In this document: positions 7,816 through 16,904 of the stretch, piece after piece
Numbering within the stretch: the stretch's first letter is position 1
How the letters are laid out: every line of letters starts with the position of its first letter
Assembly: GCF_000739635.1 (NCBI RefSeq)
Contig: NZ_BATQ01000133.1
Span: 62,001 to 126,000 of the forward strand
DNA from: Verrucomicrobium sp. BvORR034
GTDB lineage: Bacteria > Verrucomicrobiota > Verrucomicrobiia > Verrucomicrobiales > Verrucomicrobiaceae
Reading direction: 5' to 3'
DNA: 64,000 nucleotides
Notes under the pieces: model-generated
What the model saw: the letters and a program-made list of their open reading frames with translations, nothing else
Database searches by the model: none
What the model was told of the DNA's origin: nothing
Program-made: the position numbers and the translations under genes

Positions 7816-9081
7816 ATGGAAAAGCTCATCGTTCACGGCGGCAACCGTCTGCGCGGCAAGGTCCTCATCAGCGGCTCCAAGAACTCCTCCCTCCCCATCC
7901 TGGCGGCCACGCTGCTGACCAAGGACGATTGCGTGATCCGCCAGGTGCCTGACTTGAGCGATACGAACTACATGCTACAGATTCTCCGCGCCCTGGGGGC
8001 GGAAGTGGAGCGCGCCAGCGGCACGGTGAACGTCAAGGCGGAGAAGATCATCCCCGACACGCCCTATGACCTGGTGCGGAAGATGCGCGCCTCCATCTGC
8101 GTGATGGGCCCGCTCACGGGTCGCCTGCGCAAGGCCGTCGTCTCCATGCCAGGGGGCTGCGTCATCGGCGACCGCCCAGTGGACCTCCACCTGAAGGGCT
8201 TGGAGTATCTGGGGGCCAAGGTGCAGATGGACGGGGGCAACATCCACATTGAGGCCAAGAAGCCGCTCAAGGGTTGTACCATGAACCTCCTGGGCAAATT
8301 TGGCTCCACCGTGCTGGGCACGGACAACGTGCTCATGGCCGCCGTGCTCACCAAGGGCACGACCATCATCGAAGGGGCAGCCGCAGAACCCGAGGTGGAA
8401 GACCTTGCCAACTTTCTGATCAAGATGGGGGCCAAGATCGAAGGCGCGGGCAGCACGCGGATCGTCGTCGAAGGCGTCAAAGAGCTGCATGGTGCGGAGC
8501 ACACCGTCATTCCAGACCGTATCGAGGCGGGTACTTTCCTCGTTGCCGGCGCCATCTTTGGTGACGGCGTGATGGTGAAGCGGGTCGTCCCCGCCCACCT
8601 GAAGAATGTGACCGACACCCTCCTGGCCTCAGGGTACGAGGTGACCTCCACAAAGGACAGTGTGACCATCATGCCCGGTAGCGGCGCACCCAAGGGCTTC
8701 CACCTCACCACGAGAGTGTACCCCGGCTTCCCCACGGACATGCAGGCCCAGTTCTGCGCCCTGGCCTGCCTGATCCCCGGCCTGAGCAGCATCAAGGAAA
8801 CCATCTTCCCCCAGCGCTTCATGCATGTGTCTGAGCTGAAGCGCATGGGTGCCAACATCGAGCTCGACGGCGACACCGCCCGCATCACGGGCGTGGAAAC
8901 CCTCAGCGGCGCCCCGGTCATGGCCAGCGACCTGCGCGCCTCCGCCGCCCTCGTGCTCGCCGGTCTCGCCGCCAAAGGCACCACAGAGATCCACCGCCTC
9001 TATCACATTGACCGCGGCTACGAGCACCTGGATGAGAAGCTCAGCATGCTCGGTGCAGTCACTGAGCGCGTGAAGGAGTAG
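7816..9081 (+). CDS. murA: UDP-N-acetylglucosamine 1-carboxyvinyltransferase
   Basis: MurA transfers enolpyruvate from PEP to UDP-GlcNAc, the first committed step of peptidoglycan synthesis. The protein is 421 aa, the usual length. Lys22 and Asn23 (SGSKNSS) and Cys115 in MPGGCVIGDRPVDLH fall at exactly the E. coli numbering. The Cys is the nucleophile modified by fosfomycin, so the enzyme should be sensitive. The segment PDRIEAGTF and the closing ASAALVLAGLAAKGTTEI are also typical. It probably shares a transcript with prmC. Confidence 0.96.
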   Translation: MEKLIVHGGNRLRGKVLISGSKNSSLPILAATLLTKDDCVIRQVPDLSDTNYMLQILRALGAEVERASGTVNVKAEKIIPDTPYDLVRKMRASICVMGPLTGRLRKAVVSMPGGCVIGDRPVDLHLKGLEYLGAKVQMDGGNIHIEAKKPLKGCTMNLLGKFGSTVLGTDNVLMAAVLTKGTTIIEGAAAEPEVEDLANFLIKMGAKIEGAGSTRIVVEGVKELHGAEHTVIPDRIEAGTFLVAGAIFGDGVMVKRVVPAHLKNVTDTLLASGYEVTSTKDSVTIMPGSGAPKGFHLTTRVYPGFPTDMQAQFCALACLIPGLSSIKETIFPQRFMHVSELKRMGANIELDGDTARITGVETLSGAPVMASDLRASAALVLAGLAAKGTTEIHRLYHIDRGYEHLDEKLSMLGAVTERVKE

Positions 9082-9220
9082 CGCAAGTGGTTAAGCGTTA
9101 GATGTTTCATGAGTGATGACATGACCTCCGCGTACGAGGCCTGCGCTGTTCATCAGGCCTCTGAATCAGCCCCCTTTTCTAGACTTTTCACTTCTCACTC
9201 TTAACTTTTAACCCTCCCCC

Positions 9221-10138
9221 ATGCTTTCCCTCTCCACTTGCTGGAACAGCCACCGCCATGAGGAGGGCATGCAGCTTGCCATGGAGGCCCGGATGCTGGG
9301 CTTCGATCACATCGAAGTCAGCCATGGGCTGAAGGTATCCCACCTGCCTGGCCTGCTCCAGGCAGTGGAGCAGAAGGTCATCCAGGTCTCCAGCGTGCAC
9401 AACTTCTGCCCGCCACCGGTGGAGGTGATGATGGACGCCCCCGATGCGTTTGAGTTCACCTCCCACCGGGAGTCGGAGCGTTTCCGGGCATTGAACCTTA
9501 CGGAGGCGACCCTGGAGATGGCGGCCCGACTCGGAGCCCGCCGGGTGGTGCTCCATCTGGGCAGCGTGCCCATGAAGAGCTACACCACCAAACTGGAAGC
9601 TCTGACCCTGGCAGGAAAAATTTACTCCCGTGAGTACACGGCACTGAAACTGGAGTTCGTGGAGAAGCGGACCAAGCTCTCCCAACCCTATCTCGACCTG
9701 GCCCGCGCCGCGTTGGATGAACTGCTACCCAAGTGCGAGCAATATCAAATCGTCCTGGGAGTCGAGACGCGCAGTCATTTCGAGCAGGTGCCAAACGAGC
9801 CTGAGATGCTGGATCTGCTGAACCACTACAGGGACTGCTCGTGGATCGGCTTCTGGCATGACTTCGGCCACGTCCAGCGCAAGGCCAACCTGGGCCTTTT
9901 GAACCACGCCGAGCTTCTCGGGGAAATTGCCCCCCGTTTGCTGGGCTGCCATGTGCACGATGTGGAGTGGCCCGCCCGGGATCACCGCATTCCCTTCACA
10001 GGGGGCGGAGTGGATTTCGACACGCTCCTTCCCCTCGTGCCCAAGGGCACCCCCCTGGTCTGGGAGCTCAGCCCCGGCCAACGCCGCGCCCACGTACAGG
10101 AGCGCCTGGTGGAGTGGAAATCCCGCTTCGGTGAGTGA
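9221..10138 (+). CDS. Sugar phosphate isomerase/epimerase-like TIM-barrel protein
   Basis: This 305-aa protein has the AP-endonuclease-2/xylose-isomerase-like barrel. It begins MLSLSTCWNSHRH, has FDHIEVSHG after strand 2, VVLHLGSV mid-barrel, VLGVETRSHFEQVP, GFWHDFGHVQRK and LLGCHVHDVEW. The conserved Glu (VETR), His/Asp pairs (WHDFGH) and HVHD are in positions that would bind a divalent metal. The substrate cannot be named. A 139-bp gap with no further gene separates it from murA. Confidence 0.82.
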   Translation: MLSLSTCWNSHRHEEGMQLAMEARMLGFDHIEVSHGLKVSHLPGLLQAVEQKVIQVSSVHNFCPPPVEVMMDAPDAFEFTSHRESERFRALNLTEATLEMAARLGARRVVLHLGSVPMKSYTTKLEALTLAGKIYSREYTALKLEFVEKRTKLSQPYLDLARAALDELLPKCEQYQIVLGVETRSHFEQVPNEPEMLDLLNHYRDCSWIGFWHDFGHVQRKANLGLLNHAELLGEIAPRLLGCHVHDVEWPARDHRIPFTGGGVDFDTLLPLVPKGTPLVWELSPGQRRAHVQERLVEWKSRFGE

Positions 10139-10206
10139 AAGTTCAGACTCGGGCCTCCGCATTCCCTTGCTGCCACGCTGGATTGGGCTACATCCCCTGC
10201 CGCCAC

Positions 10207-10728
10207 ATGACTTCCGCCCTCTCTGAGACGTTTACGTTCTTGCTCAAGAATGATCTGAAAACCATTCTGACCCGGGTACGGAATCGTGACGTCCCCCCCT
10301 TCGTCCAGTTCATGGTGTACGCCACCTGCGGAGTCATCGCCACCGTCATCCATCAGGGCCTGGTCGCAGTCCTTTCCTTCACCGCCTTCCCAGCCCTAAA
10401 GGGCATGGTGGTGGACGGCGTGGCGCTCACAGAAGAGGTGCGCAAGCACAACCTGCTGCTGAACAACAGCCTCGCCTTCCCCTTTGGCGCGGTGGCGGCC
10501 TATTTCACAAACATCCTGTTTGTCTTCACCCCTGGGCGACACAGCAAGCTCAAGGAGATGGCGCTCTTTTTCGGCGTAGCCGCCTGCGGCTTCTTCCCCG
10601 GCTTGTGGGTAATTGACTTCCTCGTCGGGCGCTATCAGGTGCCCAGTTCCGTGGCGCAGCTCGCGTTTGTCTTCACCTCCTTCATGGTGAACTACGCCAT
10701 GCGCAAGTTTGTGATCTTCAAAGGCTGA
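10207..10728 (+). CDS. GtrA-like family membrane protein
   Basis: This 173-aa integral membrane protein has four predicted helices: VQFMVYATCGVIATVIHQG, the NNSLAFPFGAVAAYFTNILFVF segment, the FFGVAACGFFPGLWVIDFLV segment, and QLAFVFTSFMVNYAMRKFVIF. The closing pattern NYAMRKFVIFKG matches the (N/F)xxxRKxxVF end of GtrA/DPMS proteins, which are thought to move lipid-linked sugars across the inner membrane. An extra loop of about 25 residues separates helices 1 and 2. ATG 10207 is preferred over an upstream GTG that overlaps the previous gene. Three bases separate it from the next gene. Confidence 0.8.
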   Translation: MTSALSETFTFLLKNDLKTILTRVRNRDVPPFVQFMVYATCGVIATVIHQGLVAVLSFTAFPALKGMVVDGVALTEEVRKHNLLLNNSLAFPFGAVAAYFTNILFVFTPGRHSKLKEMALFFGVAACGFFPGLWVIDFLVGRYQVPSSVAQLAFVFTSFMVNYAMRKFVIFKG

Positions 10729-10731
10729 TCC

Positions 10732-11997
10732 GTGGCCGTGAGCCGAGACATCCCCCGCTATCCCGACCACCGCCGCGCGGTCATCACCGGCATCGGCCCC
10801 GTCACGCCCATCGGCACGGGCAAGGTCGCCTTCTGGCAGGGCCTGCTGGCAGAGAAGAGCCCCATCGCTCGTGTCCGATGCTTCGATGTCAGCGCCAACA
10901 AGGCGCAGTGCGCAGCGGAAATGCCGGACTTCGACGTCAGCCAGTGGTTTCCCTCCCACGAGGCCAAACGCTGGGACCGCTGCACCCAGTTCGCCATGGT
11001 GGGCACGAAGCTCGCCATTGAAGATGCCGGTTTGGATCTCGCCCCCGGCTCCAAGCATCCTCGCATCGGCGTGAGCTTTGGCAGCGCCTTGGGCGGCATC
11101 GCCGATGCCGAACGCCATCACGCCAAGTTTCTCACCGAGGGCATCAAGAGCGTGCCCCGGGCTCTGGCCCTCCAGATCTACGGCGGCTCCACGCACAGCA
11201 ACATTTCCATCCACTTTGGCCTGCAAGGCCCGGCTACCACCCACTCCAACAGCTGCGCCAGCGGCAATGTGGCTCTGGGCGATGCTTTGCGGCTGATTCG
11301 CGAAGGCCATGCGGATGTCATCATCGCAGGCGCTTCCGAGGCCCCGCTTAGCCCGCTGACGTTTACGGCATTTGATCTCATCCACACCATGAGCCGCTGG
11401 CAGGGCGATCCTATCGCCCACGCCTGCCGCCCCTTCGATGTGGACCGCGACGGCTTTGTCATGGGCGAAGGCGCCGCCTGCTTCGTGGTCGAGAGCTATG
11501 AGCACGCCACCCGCCGTGGTGCCAGGATCTACGCCGAGCTGGTGGGCTTCAGCCTCACCAGTGAGGCGCACCACATGACCATCCCCCGTCCGGATGGTGA
11601 GCCGCTTTACCGCACCATGCAGATGGCGCTGGATGACGCACGAATCAATGCGTCCGACATCGCCTACGTTAGCGCCCACGCCAGCAGCACGCCGCAGAAT
11701 GACGTGAATGAGGCTGCCCAGATCGCTGCCCTCTTCGGTCCGGATGCGCCCCCCACCTCTGGCACCAAGCCCTACACTGGCCACGCCCTCGGCGCTGCCG
11801 GGGCCATGGAGTGTGCCATCACCCTCCTGGGGATGGAAAACGGCTGGCTCCCCCCTACCCTCCATTTCGAAAAGACCAACTGCGCCTCCCTGGACTACGT
11901 GCCCAATCATGGGCGCGAGGCGGAGGTGAAAGCCGCGCTGTTGAACTCATTCGGCTTTGGCGGCGTGGATTCGAGCTTGGTCGTGGCGAAGGTGTAG
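10732..11997 (+). CDS. Beta-ketoacyl-ACP synthase (FabF-like)
   Basis: This is a 421-aa thiolase-fold condensing enzyme. The triad is complete: Cys175 in HSNSCASGN, His316 in SAHASSTPQND and His351 in GTKPYTGHALGAAGA. The closing NSFGFGGVDSSLV is the usual glycine-rich end. The His loop reads SAHASS where primary FabF enzymes have NAHGTS, and the nucleophile context is SCASG rather than TACASG, so it may serve a specialised lipid or polyketide route. It starts with GTG three bases after the GtrA-like stop. No other fatty-acid gene is adjacent. Confidence 0.85.
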   Translation: MAVSRDIPRYPDHRRAVITGIGPVTPIGTGKVAFWQGLLAEKSPIARVRCFDVSANKAQCAAEMPDFDVSQWFPSHEAKRWDRCTQFAMVGTKLAIEDAGLDLAPGSKHPRIGVSFGSALGGIADAERHHAKFLTEGIKSVPRALALQIYGGSTHSNISIHFGLQGPATTHSNSCASGNVALGDALRLIREGHADVIIAGASEAPLSPLTFTAFDLIHTMSRWQGDPIAHACRPFDVDRDGFVMGEGAACFVVESYEHATRRGARIYAELVGFSLTSEAHHMTIPRPDGEPLYRTMQMALDDARINASDIAYVSAHASSTPQNDVNEAAQIAALFGPDAPPTSGTKPYTGHALGAAGAMECAITLLGMENGWLPPTLHFEKTNCASLDYVPNHGREAEVKAALLNSFGFGGVDSSLVVAKV

Positions 11998-12290
11998 TTT
12001 CTGGTCTGTTCGGCAAGCTATCTACAAACCGCATGTGCGAGGGGGGGCATCTCTCCACTGGGAAGTAGAAATATTGTTTCGGATGATCAGATCGCTCTCC
12101 CGTCATGCCATCCGATGCCGGAGGTTGAAGGAGCAGAGCGACTGACACCTCCGGATGATCAAAAAGGGTAATTGCATCCCGGATGGGATGCCAGCGACGT
12201 CCATTGGCATGCGCACCTGAGTATCTGCAACGCCCCTATCGACAGACGTCACCACAACGTCTTACAATCCATCAACAAAAACAAGGACCT
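11998..12290. other. Intergenic region with a family C hairpin
   Basis: This 293-bp stretch holds no gene. A CGGATGATCA word occurs twice, at about 12077 and 12151. A hairpin at 12173-12190, GCATCCC-GGAT-GGGATGC, corresponds to 36117-36134 (GCGTCCC-GGAT-GGGACGC) with both arms changed so that pairing is kept. It marks the left border of the accessory tract. Confidence 0.6.
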
Positions 12291-12695
12291 ATGCTCGACC
12301 ACGTCTTCATAACGGTCAGGGATATCGATCGATCCATTGCCTTTTACGAAGCGGCGCTCAATCCGCTCGGCATCGAGCATGTGATCGACTACGACGGCAA
12401 GGATGGCCCACCCGGCCACCCCGATCTTAAGGGCTTCGGACGGGATGGTCGCGTCTTCTTCTGGCTCAGGCAGGGCGAAGCAGACGCCAAGGCTGCGCAC
12501 GTCGGTTTTGTCGCCAAGAGTCAGGCCGAGGTAGACGCCTTCTACAATGCGGCAATGGCCGCGGGCGCCACCGACAACGGCAAACCTGGCGCTCGCTTGT
12601 ACTACGATCCCCGCTACTACGCTGCGAACGTGTTTGATCCCGATGGTTACAGTCTTGAGGCGGCCTACAAGAGCTGGCAACACCCCCAAGCGTAG
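12291..12695 (+). CDS. VOC (glyoxalase/bleomycin-resistance fold) family protein
   Basis: This is a 134-aa single-chain VOC protein. It opens MLDHVFITVRDIDRSIAFYEAAL and closes YYAANVFDPDGYSLEAAYKS, with the metal-ligand His (LDHV), a second His (AAHVGFVA) and Glu (SLEAA) in place. Such proteins act as lyases, isomerases, dioxygenases or drug-binding proteins; nothing here decides which. AAGGACCT precedes the ATG. It is the first of the small same-strand genes of the accessory tract. Confidence 0.88.
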   Translation: MLDHVFITVRDIDRSIAFYEAALNPLGIEHVIDYDGKDGPPGHPDLKGFGRDGRVFFWLRQGEADAKAAHVGFVAKSQAEVDAFYNAAMAAGATDNGKPGARLYYDPRYYAANVFDPDGYSLEAAYKSWQHPQA

Positions 12696-12737
12696 AGCAT
12701 CGTAGTTGTTGACCTATCGCAGCAAAACCTCAGCACC

Positions 12738-12754
12738 GGTTTGGATAAAAATGG
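12738..12754. mobile_element. Solo end of an IS5-like element
   Basis: Fifteen bases here (TTTGGATAAAAATGG) match, in inverse orientation, the inner part of the right end of the element at 18096-18312 (complement of 18287-18301). No partner end is seen nearby, so this would be a broken remnant between the VOC and lipoprotein genes. Confidence 0.4.
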
Positions 12755-12795
12755 ACAAGATGCCCCCAAGAAAAGAAATCTCTCGCCCTTGGACC

Positions 12796-13251
12796 ATGAG
12801 CAAAAAGTTTTACTTCCTGCTCTCCCTGATAGGGACATCGTGTTTGTCATCGTGCCAGCATTCCGGAAGCACCCTCGTAACGATACGCGCTGTAGATGCC
12901 CACTCCAGATTGCCACTCACTCACACCCCCGTCAGGGCCACCTTCCAAACGGTTGTTTTTGGCTCCATCGCACGGCCCAACCGTTTTAAGGTTCAGACGG
13001 ATGATTCTGGAATCGCATACCTTCGTGACGTCGCCGATGGCCATTGGACGATTGTCGTTTCACCAGAAGACAGGGAAGCTCAGATGGTCTACTTCTCCCT
13101 CGATGAGTCAGGACTGCGCACCTCGGCTCCCAAAATCACTGCGGACGGGGCTGCAGTGGCCTTAGTCGCCTCGGACATCTATTCGCCGCCGACCCGCAAG
13201 ACTCTGATCTACGCTAAGATCGTCCCCCCGATACAACGCACAAGACCTTAG
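12796..13251 (+). CDS. Small lipoprotein of unknown function
   Basis: This 151-aa protein begins MSKKFYFLLSLIGTSCLSSC, a lipoprotein signal peptide with a C near residue 20 as lipidation site. The mature part has a beta-sandwich feel (TLVTIRAVDAHSRLPLTHTP, then FKVQTDDSGIAYLRDVADG), reminiscent of carboxypeptidase-regulatory/transthyretin-like domains. No known family is assigned. Longer starts upstream lie in the IS-like stretch and lack a ribosome site. Confidence 0.65.
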   Translation: MSKKFYFLLSLIGTSCLSSCQHSGSTLVTIRAVDAHSRLPLTHTPVRATFQTVVFGSIARPNRFKVQTDDSGIAYLRDVADGHWTIVVSPEDREAQMVYFSLDESGLRTSAPKITADGAAVALVASDIYSPPTRKTLIYAKIVPPIQRTRP

Positions 13252-13316
13252 GGGGACGAACAAGGCGCCAGAGGCAACCACCATCTATCACCAACTCACG
13301 ACAAGGAGTCATTTCA

Positions 13317-13718
13317 ATGCCCGCAGGAGTCGACAACCCAGAACTAGGCGGTATTGCCTTTGCAGCCATCAAACTTGCTGGGTATTGCATTGCGGCCTAC
13401 GTGACGTCCAAGCAGTACGGGAAAACCAAAACACTATGGTTTCCGATTGGCCTCTCACGAACGCTGATAGGGATTGCGTTCGGATACCCCTACTTCAACT
13501 GGGCCACTTCTTCTTTCCAGAGTCTGACGTTCATGCTCGGCCTCATACCGATACGGATGATTGAGTGGCTGCTGTTGGTGATCATCTTTTACGACCGAAA
13601 GCTGACCAACCGACCGCGGGCGCTTCGTGTGGCGGCAGCTGGCACAGCTTGGTCATTCTTGCTCGATCTTCCCGCCACGATCGGATACATCCTTGTTGGA
13701 GGCTTTTGGATTTGCTAG
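13317..13718 (+). CDS. Hypothetical membrane protein
   Basis: This 133-aa protein has about four hydrophobic segments, around FAAIKLAGYCIAAYV, IGLSRTLIGIAFGYPYF, LGLIPIRMIEWLLLVIIFY and SFLLDLPATIGYILVGGFWI. I recognise no family. AAGGAGTCATTTCA places a good ribosome site before the ATG. The next gene starts 26 bp after its stop. Confidence 0.65.
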   Translation: MPAGVDNPELGGIAFAAIKLAGYCIAAYVTSKQYGKTKTLWFPIGLSRTLIGIAFGYPYFNWATSSFQSLTFMLGLIPIRMIEWLLLVIIFYDRKLTNRPRALRVAAAGTAWSFLLDLPATIGYILVGGFWIC

Positions 13719-13743
13719 ACACCGTAGAACTCACCGACATCCG

Positions 13744-14193
13744 ATGAGCACACACCAGGAACCATTGAGGACCCACAAAGCGCTGCTGCCAATCACAGGA
13801 TCTTGTTTATGCGGCAAGGTAGCCTTCGAGGTAACAGGAACCCCTCTCAAGTTTCTCTATTGCCACTGTCGTTCATGCCAAAAGTCGAGTGGCTCAATAC
13901 ATGCCGCGAACCTGGCATTCCCCGAAGGTTCAGTGAAATGGACCCAGGGCGAAGACCTCATCGAGATGTTTGTGGATACCAAAGAGAACCCGGGGTTCCC
14001 GAGGTGCTTTTGCAAGAACTGTGGCTCGCCCGTGCCCAAGTTGAGCCGCAACCGCCAGTTCTGGGTCGTGCCAAGCGGAACATTAGACTCGGATCCGGGC
14101 ATGAAGCCTCAGGCGAACATCTACTGGGCGGAGCATGCTCCCTGGTTTGCATCCGCAGATCAAATTGCCAAGCATGATGGGCCGTTGGTCTAA
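13744..14193 (+). CDS. GFA family zinc protein
   Basis: This 149-aa protein of the glutathione-dependent formaldehyde-activating (GFA) fold carries its Zn-binding cysteines: GSCLCGKVAFEV, YCHCRSCQKSSGS and RCFCKNCGSPVP. The family includes Gfa and CENP-V-like proteins, and most members have no proven reaction; the name should not be read as activity. The start is the ATG at 13744; the reading frame is open further upstream but that part overlaps the preceding gene. Confidence 0.88.
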   Translation: MSTHQEPLRTHKALLPITGSCLCGKVAFEVTGTPLKFLYCHCRSCQKSSGSIHAANLAFPEGSVKWTQGEDLIEMFVDTKENPGFPRCFCKNCGSPVPKLSRNRQFWVVPSGTLDSDPGMKPQANIYWAEHAPWFASADQIAKHDGPLV

Positions 14194-14330
14194 GCTGGTG
14201 CCAATCGCAGGCCCTGCCCATCTGTGCATACATCCCGCAACGTCAACTAGCCACACTGTCACCACGCCCTCTCCGCCCGAGGGGGCGGCGCAGCTTGAAC
14301 GTCCTTACCAAGAAATTAGCAACCCAGAGA

Positions 14331-14816
14331 ATGAAAGCCATCATCATATACGTAGCAGTGCCCTTCCTTGTTCTTTGGATGATTGCGATATGCGTAAAGA
14401 TTACATGGGACCTCTCCCCGGTCCTGGTTCTATCGACGATCTGCGGGTTATTTATCATCGCGTTGTCTTTCGGCTATTTTTCGAGACGCCGTGATCTAGA
14501 ACGGGGATGGCGAGTAGGCCACAAAGGCAGAGATCAAATGTACTACGAAGAGATGATCCGAGGCCGCTGGGAACGAATCCCAATAGATGGAGAGATGCTC
14601 TGCGGCAAGGCCCGTCATGTCATCTACTTTCCATCTCGCACACAATGGGAGACGCTCCCAGAGTGGACACGAGGCCGGCAGAGTGAGATCGTTGCCCGAA
14701 TCAAACAGGCATTCGCACCTCCTGGCTACGAATATCAGGAGCCCCAACAAGCGGATGAAGATAATCTGGACAAGACCAAAGATAGATCCCCCGCTCACGC
14801 CAAGAACGAAGGCTAG
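14331..14816 (+). CDS. Hypothetical membrane-anchored protein
   Basis: The 161-aa protein has two adjacent helices at the N terminus (IIYVAVPFLVLWMIAICV and VLVLSTICGLFIIALSFGYF). A charged cytoplasmic region follows, with WRVGHKGRDQMYYEEMIRG and a Lys/Asp-rich tail. No family is recognised. The ATG at 14331 is preferred over a TTG 12 codons upstream. Confidence 0.6.
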   Translation: MKAIIIYVAVPFLVLWMIAICVKITWDLSPVLVLSTICGLFIIALSFGYFSRRRDLERGWRVGHKGRDQMYYEEMIRGRWERIPIDGEMLCGKARHVIYFPSRTQWETLPEWTRGRQSEIVARIKQAFAPPGYEYQEPQQADEDNLDKTKDRSPAHAKNEG

Positions 14817-14954
14817 CAAGTCAATGCCGACAACAGGAGCCAATGTTGAACACCCAGCGCAGCCTGGACACCACGCATATATCGCGTCAAACTTCAGACC
14901 ATCGGGATAGTCTGCCAATCCCGTGGTTGATTGAGCTCTATAGTCATCCCACCC

Positions 14955-15479
14955 ATGTTGAACTGGCTTCGCAACATCCTAGACTCCCAGCAATCCGGTT
15001 CCTCCGTGTCACTTGGAGCTCAGGAGCCTGACCACCTTGCCCCCTCGATCTGCACCCCTGCAGATCCGGTAGGCAGCTGGGTCTGCTTTGGCAATGCCCC
15101 ATCAATCTTGATGCCCCTGCGTGACGCAGAGCGCTATTCGAAGCGTGCAACGCACGGGGAGAATCTGTACCAGTGCGTTCGCAAGGAGGGTTCGCTAGTG
15201 GTGGTCCGAAACAATATCGGGCAAGAATACCCCGTGTATCCTGGTAAAGTGATCTGGGTACCAGTTCCACAGTTCAATCTGGACGACTATGTGCACACGA
15301 AGATTGGCACGCCTCGTATCGGATGGATTTCCCATCGTCAATGGCACTTCAAGTTTCATCGACTGTACTACATGATCGACATAGTGGGATCAAATGGCCA
15401 GCGCAAACTCCATACCCGCAGGTATTGGGGTTCCGAACTGGTACTTTCAGGCCCCTCCGACTCGACATTCACAGAATGA
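14955..15479 (+). CDS. Hypothetical protein
   Basis: This 174-aa protein is not recognised. It opens [15 protein letters not shown], has no signal peptide, and is rich in Trp/Tyr/His in its second half ([20 protein letters not shown]). It could be an Imm-type or other small soluble domain, but no defining motif is visible. The start is uncertain; a TTG eight codons upstream is also possible. Confidence 0.5.
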   Translation: MLNWLRNILDSQQSGSSVSLGAQEPDHLAPSICTPADPVGSWVCFGNAPSILMPLRDAERYSKRATHGENLYQCVRKEGSLVVVRNNIGQEYPVYPGKVIWVPVPQFNLDDYVHTKIGTPRIGWISHRQWHFKFHRLYYMIDIVGSNGQRKLHTRRYWGSELVLSGPSDSTFTE

Positions 15480-15504
15480 CCAACCGCAAGCGTCAGACAC
15501 TCAC

Positions 15505-15858
15505 ATGACCACCAAGCATCGCATCTACACGACCAGTTTCGCGAGCGTCTATCCCCTCTACGTCGCCAAAGCGGAAAAGAAGGGACGGACCAAGCACGAA
15601 GTTGATGCCATCATTCTTTGGCTGACTGGTTATAGCCAGCAAGAGCTAGACGCACTGCTGGAAGCCCGGAAGGACTTTGAAACGTTCTTCAATGAGGCGC
15701 CCGGGATGAATCCCTCACGCGCTCTGATCAAGGGCGTGGTTTGCGGTGTCCGGGTGGAAGACGTCGAAGAGCCCACGATGCGGGAGATCCGCTATCTGGA
15801 CAAGCTGGTGGACGAACTGGCGAAGGGCAAACCGATGGAGAAGATCTTGCGGGTTTAA
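15505..15858 (+). CDS. DUF2200 family protein
   Basis: This 117-aa protein has the DUF2200 signature: [39 protein letters not shown] and a C-terminal [19 protein letters not shown]. The family is widespread and small, with no known activity. It is the most clearly conserved member of this part of the tract. Confidence 0.88.
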   Translation: MTTKHRIYTTSFASVYPLYVAKAEKKGRTKHEVDAIILWLTGYSQQELDALLEARKDFETFFNEAPGMNPSRALIKGVVCGVRVEDVEEPTMREIRYLDKLVDELAKGKPMEKILRV

Positions 15859-15925
15859 TCGCCATCCTCGCGGTCAAGTCGAACCATCCATCGTCCACAA
15901 CCACCCCAGGCAAACCCATTTTCTC

Positions 15926-16483
15926 GTGAAATTCTCTGCATCTCTAGTCGCGCTGCTCTTCATCATCTTCACATGCAACTCGCAAGCCGAAGACGATGGC
16001 GGCTTCCATTCCATCCGAGAGTGGCGAACGATAGGCATCACTCCTCGGGACGATGAGGAAAGCGCGGATGACATCTTTGACCGAACAGACATCGCAAAAC
16101 TACTGGCGGCTGCCAAGCGTGTCCGTTTGGTTCGTTGTCCGACTGATGAAGGGATTGATACCCTTAGTTACTGGAATTTGGAGAAAAAAGGGCAAGTGGA
16201 GCCAAAACTCCATACTGGAGCAAAAGTTGCTGAGCTCAAAGAGGTCCAGCATCGCCCCCTGATGCAGCTACTGCTCGATGTGGAGAACTATGGCGACTCA
16301 ACTCTCTGCGGCTTTGGCTCAACAGCCGCATTCAACTGCTCAAGGCATCGGCACGGGGCTTTCGCAACTTCGACAATTATCGCATACGCATTCTGTTCTT
16401 CCTCGGCGGGCTCGACATGCTTCCAGCCTTGTCAAAATCCCACGGAAACTAACGAAGAACCTGATGAATCGGCCCCATTTTGA
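15926..16483 (+). CDS. Exported protein of unknown function, 3' end replaced by IS sequence
   Basis: Starting at GTG 15926, the 185-aa product begins MKFSASLVALLFIIFTCNSQ, a signal peptide. The next hundred residues (REWRTIGITPRDDEESADDI, LLAAAKRVRLVRCP) look like a normal secreted domain of unknown family. From about residue 122 the frame runs out of register through an ISL3-like transposase tail, giving a Cys/Ser/His-rich stretch with no protein character. The original C terminus is therefore probably lost. Confidence 0.5.
   Translation: MKFSASLVALLFIIFTCNSQAEDDGGFHSIREWRTIGITPRDDEESADDIFDRTDIAKLLAAAKRVRLVRCPTDEGIDTLSYWNLEKKGQVEPKLHTGAKVAELKEVQHRPLMQLLLDVENYGDSTLCGFGSTAAFNCSRHRHGAFATSTIIAYAFCSSSAGSTCFQPCQNPTETNEEPDESAPF
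16315..16452 (+). mobile_element. ISL3-like transposase C-terminal remnant
   Basis: Read in the frame ending at TAA 16450, this segment encodes NSRIQLLKASARGFRNF followed by DNYRIRILFFLGGLDMLP and a short tail. That matches the C-terminal pattern of ISL3-family (IS204/IS1001/IS1096/IS1165) transposases, N-x2-IQ-x2-K-x2-ARGFRNF. No DDE domain or clear inverted repeats are present around it. It overlaps the end of the preceding exported-protein gene in another frame. Confidence 0.65.
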
Positions 16484-16532
16484 GCACCGCCAATGAATTG
16501 CGGCATCATCTACTACAAGTTACCTATTGCCT

Positions 16533-16904
16533 ATGAAGAGGTTTCTAAAGCGAATACTCCAGAGTCGGTTTTTGTGGTTCTTGATCGGTCTCAGTACTCT
16601 CCCATGCCTGAACGTAGCGAAGGCCGTATTTCATCCGTCTCCCTCGCAAGCGATGGGCTGGGTTGGCTTCTACGAGGAGAAGATGTCGCTCTACACATTT
16701 TTGGGTGACCACAGCTATAGCCTGAGCTTTGCAGGCAGCAGAGGCGACTTTCTAGACTTTGTGCGCCGCACCGGTCTTTCTGACTTCAAAATTTCGGACA
16801 ACGAGTATTCTGAAAAGGGCAAAAATGGACAATGGAAACGGGGCGCTTCTTTTCATGAAAACGATGCTCTGCGGACCATTCAGTACTACTCGATCGAGAA
16901 TTAG
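16533..16904 (+). CDS. Hypothetical membrane-anchored or exported protein
   Basis: The 123-aa protein starts MKRFLKRILQSRFLWFLIG, an N-terminal positively charged helix that could be an anchor or signal peptide (cleavage possible after LNVAKA). The rest is a small soluble domain with SLYTFLGDHSYSLSFAG and no recognised family. It follows the IS remnant. The 201-bp gap after it (16905-17105) holds no gene, only an 8-bp inverted repeat AGCGTCAT/ATGACGCT at 16949-16983. Confidence 0.55.
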   Translation: MKRFLKRILQSRFLWFLIGLSTLPCLNVAKAVFHPSPSQAMGWVGFYEEKMSLYTFLGDHSYSLSFAGSRGDFLDFVRRTGLSDFKISDNEYSEKGKNGQWKRGASFHENDALRTIQYYSIEN

